Assembly: GCA_002359185.1 (NCBI GenBank)
Contig: DEML01000038.1
Span: forward strand, 61,199-71,314
Origin: Planctomycetaceae bacterium UBA2671
GTDB lineage: Bacteria > Planctomycetota > Planctomycetia > Planctomycetales > Planctomycetaceae
DNA length: 10,116 nt
Direction of reading: 5' to 3'
Below the pieces are notes generated by a model. It saw only the letters and a program-made list of their open reading frames with translations, was not told the origin of the DNA and did no database searches. Positions 6,489 through 10,116 of the stretch are shown here, one piece after another. How positions within the stretch are numbered: the first letter of the stretch is position 1; each line of letters begins with the position of its first letter. A program made the position numbers and the translations under genes.

Positions 6489-7481
6489 TTATGCAATAAA
6501 CTGCTCGCTGGAATTTCCAGCGGAAACGACAATCTCTCCAGAATCTTCGAGGCGTCGGACAACATCGACAATCTGAGACTGCATCGCTTCAACATCGCTG
6601 ACACGCACGGAGCCGAGGAACTCCATTTCTTCACGGAGCATTTCAGAAGCACGCTGCGAAAGATTGGAAAGTACTTTCTCGCGAATCTCCTCCGAAGCTC
6701 CCTTGAGTGCCAGCGCCCACTGGCTGTTATCCACTTCCTTGAGAAGCGATTGAATGGCTTTGTTATCAAGTTTCATCAGGTCATCGAATACGAACATCAG
6801 TCGGCGAATTTCATCAGCCAGTTCGCTGTCTTCTTCTTCAAGATTTTCCAGAATGCCACGGTTGGTCATGCGATCGGTCAGGTTCAGAATCTCGGCGACA
6901 ATCGGCACACCACCGGCTTTTTCAAGTTGCTGATTGATCGTGCTGAGCATGCGACCTTCGAGACTTTTCTCAACATCCTCGACAACTTCCGGACTCGTCT
7001 GCTCCATATGAGCCACGCGTCGAATCACTTCGAGCTGTTTGTTGGCTGGCAAACCACTCAGAACTTCGGCAGCCTGTGAAGCTGGTAAATGAGAGAGAAT
7101 CAATGCAATCGTTTGCGGATGCTCTTCAACAATGAAAGTGAGGACGTTCTCGGCTCCCACTTTATGCAGGAAACCAAATGGAACGGAATTCATCGACTGA
7201 CGGACATTTTCGAGGATCGATTGCCCATCGCCTCCGAACGAATCTTTCAGCAAATCATCGACGGTCTGCAACCCGCCCCGTTCAATCGGCGTTCGTTCCC
7301 GAGCAGCCGAGTAATATTCGTCGAGTACCTTTTCCTGCTCTGCGCGAGACACGTTTTTGATTTTCGCAATTTCGATAGTCACCTTCTCGACCAGTTCGCG
7401 CGGCATCTGACTGATCACTTCGCGTGCGAGTGGCTTTTCCAACGTCAACAACAAGATGGCAGATTTCCGGACGGCATCCAT
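6489..7481 (-). CDS. fliG: Flagellar motor switch protein FliG
   Basis: FliG sits on the cytoplasmic face of the MS ring and bears the charged helix that meets the MotA stator to produce torque; it also takes part in switching rotation. The 330-residue product has normal length. Domains in order: FliG_N (about 1-105, binding FliF), FliG_M with the EHPQ motif at 120-123 followed by TIALILSHLPASQAAEVL, a Gly-Gly linker at 190-191, the MFVF hinge motif at 229-232, and FliG_C to about 320. The torque helix region (about 275-300, NLSQRASEMLREEMEFLGSV, then RVSDVEAMQ) keeps the alternating charges expected. It is separated from fliF by 92 bases with a 12-bp palindrome. Longer open frames on the opposite strand here are antisense shadows. 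Confidence 0.97.
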   Translation of the reverse strand: MDAVRKSAILLLTLEKPLAREVISQMPRELVEKVTIEIAKIKNVSRAEQEKVLDEYYSAARERTPIERGGLQTVDDLLKDSFGGDGQSILENVRQSMNSVPFGFLHKVGAENVLTFIVEEHPQTIALILSHLPASQAAEVLSGLPANKQLEVIRRVAHMEQTSPEVVEDVEKSLEGRMLSTINQQLEKAGGVPIVAEILNLTDRMTNRGILENLEEEDSELADEIRRLMFVFDDLMKLDNKAIQSLLKEVDNSQWALALKGASEEIREKVLSNLSQRASEMLREEMEFLGSVRVSDVEAMQSQIVDVVRRLEDSGEIVVSAGNSSEQFIA

Positions 7482-7539
7482 GCGAGACTCTTTGATTCCA
7501 GTAACAGGAATAAACGCTTATATGATATTTACAGAACTC

Positions 7540-7566
7540 GTAAGACAGGCAGGATGCCTGTCTTAC
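7540..7566. repeat. Perfect 12-bp palindrome, GGCATCCTGC family, in the fliF-fliG gap
   Basis: GTAAGACAGGCA (7540-7551) and TGCCTGTCTTAC (7555-7566) are exact reverse complements around a GGA loop. The inner 19 bases (7544-7562) equal the reverse complement of the palindrome at 5653-5671. It lies 7 bases past the fliF stop codon on the transcribed strand. No run of Ts follows on that strand, so it is not a standard terminator and downstream fliG is plainly part of the same gene run. It may stabilise the fliF message or simply be an inserted repeat. Confidence 0.85.
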
Positions 7567-7573
7567 CTTTTGA

Positions 7574-9196
7574 TTACTTTGCTTCCTGAATCCAGGAACT
7601 GATGATCGAGGCGGTCATATCGGGATTTTTTCGAACCAGGTGTTGGAGATGATCAACTCGTTTTGTATCTCCCTGAGGAGTCAGGTCGTCGTATTCTTCC
7701 TCTTCGGCTTCCTCCGAGACTTTGCTTTTTGCGAGTGGATCTTCTTCAGGAATTTCAGGAGGCGTCTGACTGCGGACTGTTTTATTCAACATCCAAAATG
7801 CCCAGAGAGCAAAGACTCCCAGTGCAATCGCGCTGCCCCATTGCTTGAAGAAATACGTCAAGGTTTCTGTCCAGGGTGTCGTAAGGACCTGTTCCTGATG
7901 AGGCGTTGGAATATAGGATCCCACATCAATGAAGTCGTTCGCATTCTGTCCAGTTGGGATTGGTATAATTTTCGAGACACGCTTTCTGAGAGCCTCTTCC
8001 ACTTCCGGCTGATACTTCTGAGCAGCTGCCCGAATCTCCTCTTCCGTCGACTCGGCAGTAATCTCACCAGATTGCATAGCGACAACACGATAATATGATT
8101 CGGGAACAACAACCGAAACCCTTACATTCTCGGGCAAGGCTCCAATCACTGCCTGCTCGATCACTTTGTACGAAGGAGCTGTCAGTAACGCTTCTTTCGT
8201 AGTGGAAGTATCCTGCGTCTGCTGAGGTCGCTGTGTAGCCGCCAGATTCATCGGGCCATTGGCATTTTGGCCGGGCTCCTTTTGGGTGGCAAACTGGTTG
8301 CTGTTATTTTTGACATTGAGGTTTTCGCTGTAAATTGTCGAACCCTGAGTCTGCATGACCTGCTCACGGCTGACCGACGTTTTGATATTGTCGATGTCAA
8401 CATTCACTGCAACCCGCACATCGTCGATGTAATCAATCGCCGAGAGGATATCATTGCGGTACATCTCTTTGAGCTGCTGAATTCGCTGCAGCACACGGTC
8501 GTTGAAGGGATCGTTTTCAGAAGATTCCTGATGAGCGATCCCGCGACCGAGGTCGAGTACAGTCACATCGCCCGGTTTCAAATTCGCTTTCATGCCAGAA
8601 ATCGAAACGCGAATCGCATGCACCAGTGTTTGTGGGATTTCATGGCCGGGTTTGGGACGAACTGAAACCGTGGCCGTCGTTCTCGGTTGTGCTGGCCAGC
8701 GGGCTTTGTCTTCCTGATCCCAGACGACATTCGCATAATCGATATCCGGCAAAGCCGAGAGCATTTGACTGGCAAGTTTCGCACGGGCGATTTCCTTGCG
8801 GGTATCCATCTGTTTGTTGTTGGCGAACGGGCCAATGTCGGTGTATTGCTGCTCCCACTCTTCGGCCCAATTCTGAGGTAGACTGCCTGCTGCCAGGAGA
8901 GCCGCATTGTATTCTTCGACCTTATTGGCAGGGACGAGCAATCGCTGTCCACGACGTTTGAAGTCGGTTTTGCCTTGACTGATCAGCGTCTCTTCTGCAC
9001 GAATCAACTCGGCAACCGAAAACGTTTTGCCAACGGAAACTGGGGAATAACTTCCTTCTCCTGAACCATTCCAGGCCAGATAGCTGAATCCTCCAAGAAT
9101 CAACACCGTCACTGTCACCATTGTCAACCGCTGGCTGACCGGCATCGACACGAATAAATCGCGGAACTGACGAAAGGTTTCTTTGAAGATGTCCAT
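7574..9196 (-). CDS. fliF: Flagellar MS-ring protein FliF
   Basis: FliF builds the MS ring in the inner membrane, the base on which rod, export gate and switch are mounted. The 540-residue product has a cytoplasmic N-terminus, a first membrane helix at about 24-42 (LTMVTVTVLILGGFSYLAW), and periplasmic ring-building modules. The first is LIRAEETLISQGKTDFKRRG through LLAAGSLPQ (64-108), and the second, YscJ-like, covers DTRKEIARAKLASQMLSALP (131-150) through LKPGDVTVLDLGRG (206-219). A beta-collar stretch follows, then a second membrane helix at about 452-471 (ALGVFALWAFWML). The C-terminus RVDHLQHLVRKNPDMTASII... is the FliG-binding tail, with its 'NP..tA..I..W' pattern. Length is near the usual 530-570. 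It starts 61 bases after the fliE stop codon. Confidence 0.97.
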   Translation of the reverse strand: MDIFKETFRQFRDLFVSMPVSQRLTMVTVTVLILGGFSYLAWNGSGEGSYSPVSVGKTFSVAELIRAEETLISQGKTDFKRRGQRLLVPANKVEEYNAALLAAGSLPQNWAEEWEQQYTDIGPFANNKQMDTRKEIARAKLASQMLSALPDIDYANVVWDQEDKARWPAQPRTTATVSVRPKPGHEIPQTLVHAIRVSISGMKANLKPGDVTVLDLGRGIAHQESSENDPFNDRVLQRIQQLKEMYRNDILSAIDYIDDVRVAVNVDIDNIKTSVSREQVMQTQGSTIYSENLNVKNNSNQFATQKEPGQNANGPMNLAATQRPQQTQDTSTTKEALLTAPSYKVIEQAVIGALPENVRVSVVVPESYYRVVAMQSGEITAESTEEEIRAAAQKYQPEVEEALRKRVSKIIPIPTGQNANDFIDVGSYIPTPHQEQVLTTPWTETLTYFFKQWGSAIALGVFALWAFWMLNKTVRSQTPPEIPEEDPLAKSKVSEEAEEEEYDDLTPQGDTKRVDHLQHLVRKNPDMTASIISSWIQEAK

Positions 9197-9257
9197 ATTC
9201 CCAATCTTTGAGAATTAATTCCGTATTAGAAATTGTGAGAGCATTGATATAAGTGAA

Positions 9258-9566
9258 TTACATCCGCATCTGCTGAACTTCCTGGTACGCACTGACCAGT
9301 TTATTCCGCACCTGCATCATCATTTTGAGAGCCATGTCGGCTTTCTTCATACTGGTAAAGACTTCGGCTGATGTGATATTGCCACCCATCAGTCGGGTTT
9401 CGATGTTTTGCTCGGCTGTGTGTCCCAGATTGCTCGTTTCCTGAATCGAATCGAACAACATCTTCTGAAAATCGACCGGCTGGGATCCTTCAGTACTTTT
9501 GACTGGTGGATTCCAGGTTGGCAAATTCCCAGGAGTGATTGAGGTTGGCTGAATCGATGGATTCAT
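9258..9566 (-). CDS. fliE: Flagellar hook-basal body complex protein FliE
   Basis: FliE joins the MS ring to the proximal rod and is the first rod-type protein exported. The 102-residue product has a Pro/Asn/Thr-rich start (1-30), then VDFQKMLFDSIQETSNLGHT (31-50), TRLMGGNITSAEVFTSMKKA (57-76) and the conserved ending MMQVRNKLVSAYQEVQQMRM (83-102), where VRNKL.SAYQE..~M is the family signature. Length is typical (about 104 residues in Salmonella). A GAGGA ribosome site lies 9 bases before the ATG. It is 44 bases after flgC and 61 bases before fliF, the usual flgB-flgC-fliE-fliF cluster. Confidence 0.96.
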   Translation of the reverse strand: MNPSIQPTSITPGNLPTWNPPVKSTEGSQPVDFQKMLFDSIQETSNLGHTAEQNIETRLMGGNITSAEVFTSMKKADMALKMMMQVRNKLVSAYQEVQQMRM

Positions 9567-9610
9567 ATGATGTTTTCCTCAGGGAGGAGATGTGGAGTAT
9601 TTGGGAGGGA

Positions 9611-10012
9611 TCAGGCGAGGATTCGCAATGCCATGTCGCCAATTTTCTGAGTGGTATTGAATGAGACGACGTTGGCTTCGTAGGCACGAGACGCTTCTAA
9701 CGCATTTACGAACTCTGTGACAAGATTGATATTTGGGTAACTGACATAACCTTCACCATCCGCATCCGGATGGTTTGGTTCGTAAACTCTTCGAGGATCG
9801 GAAGTTGTGTCTTTTTCAACCTGATATTCGACCCCTGCTGCTTTGCCTTCAGATTTTTCCGCAGAAAAGGCCACGAACCGTCTTTGGAACGGAGCGGCAT
9901 TTCCTTCGGCATCTCGAGTCGTGTTGACATTAGCCACATTCTCGGCAATCGTGTTGAGTCGTTGACGCTGTGAAACCAGACCACTGGTAATGATATCGAT
10001 TGTGCGAAACAT
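9611..10012 (-). CDS. flgC: Flagellar basal-body rod protein FlgC
   Basis: FlgC is a proximal rod subunit in the periplasm, built onto FliE. The 133-residue product starts with the rod-family helix (TSGLVSQRQRLNTIAENVAN, 9-28), followed by VNTTRDAEGNAAPFQRR (29-45), the FlgC form of the 'NvaN.nT' motif. The FlgC-specific segment HPDADGEGYVSYPNINLVTE is at 81-100. The C-terminal helix LEASRAYEANVVSFNTTQKI (105-124) and GDMALRIL complete the fold. Length matches the family (about 134). The ribosome site AGGAG (10019-10023) sits 6 bases before the ATG and is the best in the window. flgB is normally immediately upstream, but the 104 bases before flgC hold palindromic repeats instead. Confidence 0.97.
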   Translation of the reverse strand: MFRTIDIITSGLVSQRQRLNTIAENVANVNTTRDAEGNAAPFQRRFVAFSAEKSEGKAAGVEYQVEKDTTSDPRRVYEPNHPDADGEGYVSYPNINLVTEFVNALEASRAYEANVVSFNTTQKIGDMALRILA

Positions 10013-10018
10013 GAGTGA

Positions 10019-10023
10019 CTCCT
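10019..10023 (-). promoter_or_regulatory. Strong Shine-Dalgarno site of flgC
   Basis: On the minus strand this reads AGGAG, followed by 6 bases and the flgC ATG. Most downstream genes here have weaker sites (for example fliI and fliJ), so this one helps fix the flgC start. Confidence 0.8.
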
Positions 10024-10044
10024 ATCTATGAATGTTCCAAGTTC

Positions 10045-10077
10045 GTAGGTTGGGTTAGCGGAACGCGTAACCCAACA
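10045..10077. repeat. GTAG-headed palindrome upstream of flgC
   Basis: After a GTAG at 10045-10048, GTTGGGTTA (10049-10057) pairs with TAACCCAAC (10068-10076). Between them GCG (10058-10060) pairs with CGC (10064-10066) around a GAA loop, leaving one bulged G. The GTAG head plus imperfect palindrome resembles a REP element, like the arms at 5684-5751 though with a different stem. It lies about 30 bases upstream of flgC with no T-run in the direction of transcription. Confidence 0.7.
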
Positions 10078-10082
10078 TTATG

Positions 10083-10112
10083 GGGTGGCGCTCCGCTTTA
10101 GCGGAAGCCCCC
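10083..10112. repeat. GC-rich hairpin at the right edge of the window
   Basis: TCCGCT (10092-10097) pairs with AGCGGA (10100-10105) around TT. After a small internal loop, GGC (10087-10089) pairs with GCC (10107-10109) and GGG (10083-10085) with CCC (10110-10112), with one bulged T. It shares the 9-mer TTAGCGGAA (10098-10106) with the neighbouring palindrome (10055-10063). It may be another REP-type unit or part of a composite element continuing past the edge. Confidence 0.55.
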
Positions 10113-10116
10113 GAAA

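Noticed and set aside
6444..7079. 211-codon open frame on the plus strand
   Set aside because: It lies antisense to the well-supported fliG, has no family resemblance, and long antisense frames are common opposite genes with this codon use.
7540..7566. Rho-independent terminator after fliF
   Set aside because: The stem is strong but no T-run follows on the transcribed strand, and fliG continues directly downstream in the same direction.
7089..7589. 166-codon plus-strand open frame
   Set aside because: Antisense to the fliG N-terminal half; no recognisable motif and no plausible ribosome site or promoter seen.
7640..8098. 152-codon plus-strand open frame
   Set aside because: Antisense to the C-terminal part of fliF, which is strongly supported by its membrane helix and FliG-binding tail.

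Overview
The window is a single run of flagellar basal-body, export and hook genes, all on the minus strand, so transcription runs from the right edge to the left edge. In transcription order it holds flgC, fliE, fliF, fliG, fliH, fliI, fliJ, a MotE/YlxF-like gene, fliK, flgD and the first 93 codons of flgE, which runs off the left edge. This is the order of the Bacillus subtilis fla/che operon, including the small membrane/coiled-coil gene (ylxF in Bacillus) between fliJ and fliK. flgB, expected upstream of flgC, is not seen in the 104 bases before flgC and would lie outside the window if present.

The base composition is moderate, and the gaps carry short palindromic repeats. Together these suggest a Gram-negative-type aquatic bacterium, and my best guess is a planctomycete (Gimesia/Rubinisphaera-like). 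That guess rests on general impression of protein style and repeat families, not on any marker gene.

Layout. Bases 10012-9258 encode the proximal rod and its MS-ring adaptor (flgC, fliE). Bases 9196-6489 encode the MS ring and the switch/torque ring (fliF, fliG). Bases 6466-3770 encode the soluble export ATPase complex (fliH, fliI, fliJ). Bases 3751-3065 encode the MotE-like protein. Bases 2902-1 encode hook-length control, the hook cap and the hook protein (fliK, flgD, flgE). FliF anchors the rod (via FliE) and FliG; FliH, FliI and FliJ deliver substrates to the export gate; FlgD caps the growing hook of FlgE subunits; FliK measures it and switches export specificity.

The genes are ordinary and intact. 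The unusual part is the gaps. Four of the ten gaps seen (upstream of flgC, fliF/fliG, fliH/fliI, flgD/flgE) contain perfect or near-perfect palindromes of at least two families. One family has a GTAG head, as in REP elements moved by RAYT transposases. The other is built on a GGCATCCTGC core and occurs three times. A fifth gap (fliI/fliJ) has a triple 7-base direct repeat. None of the palindromes is followed by a T-tract in the direction of transcription, so they look like REP/BIME-type insertions or mRNA punctuation and not operon terminators. I found no clear promoter.
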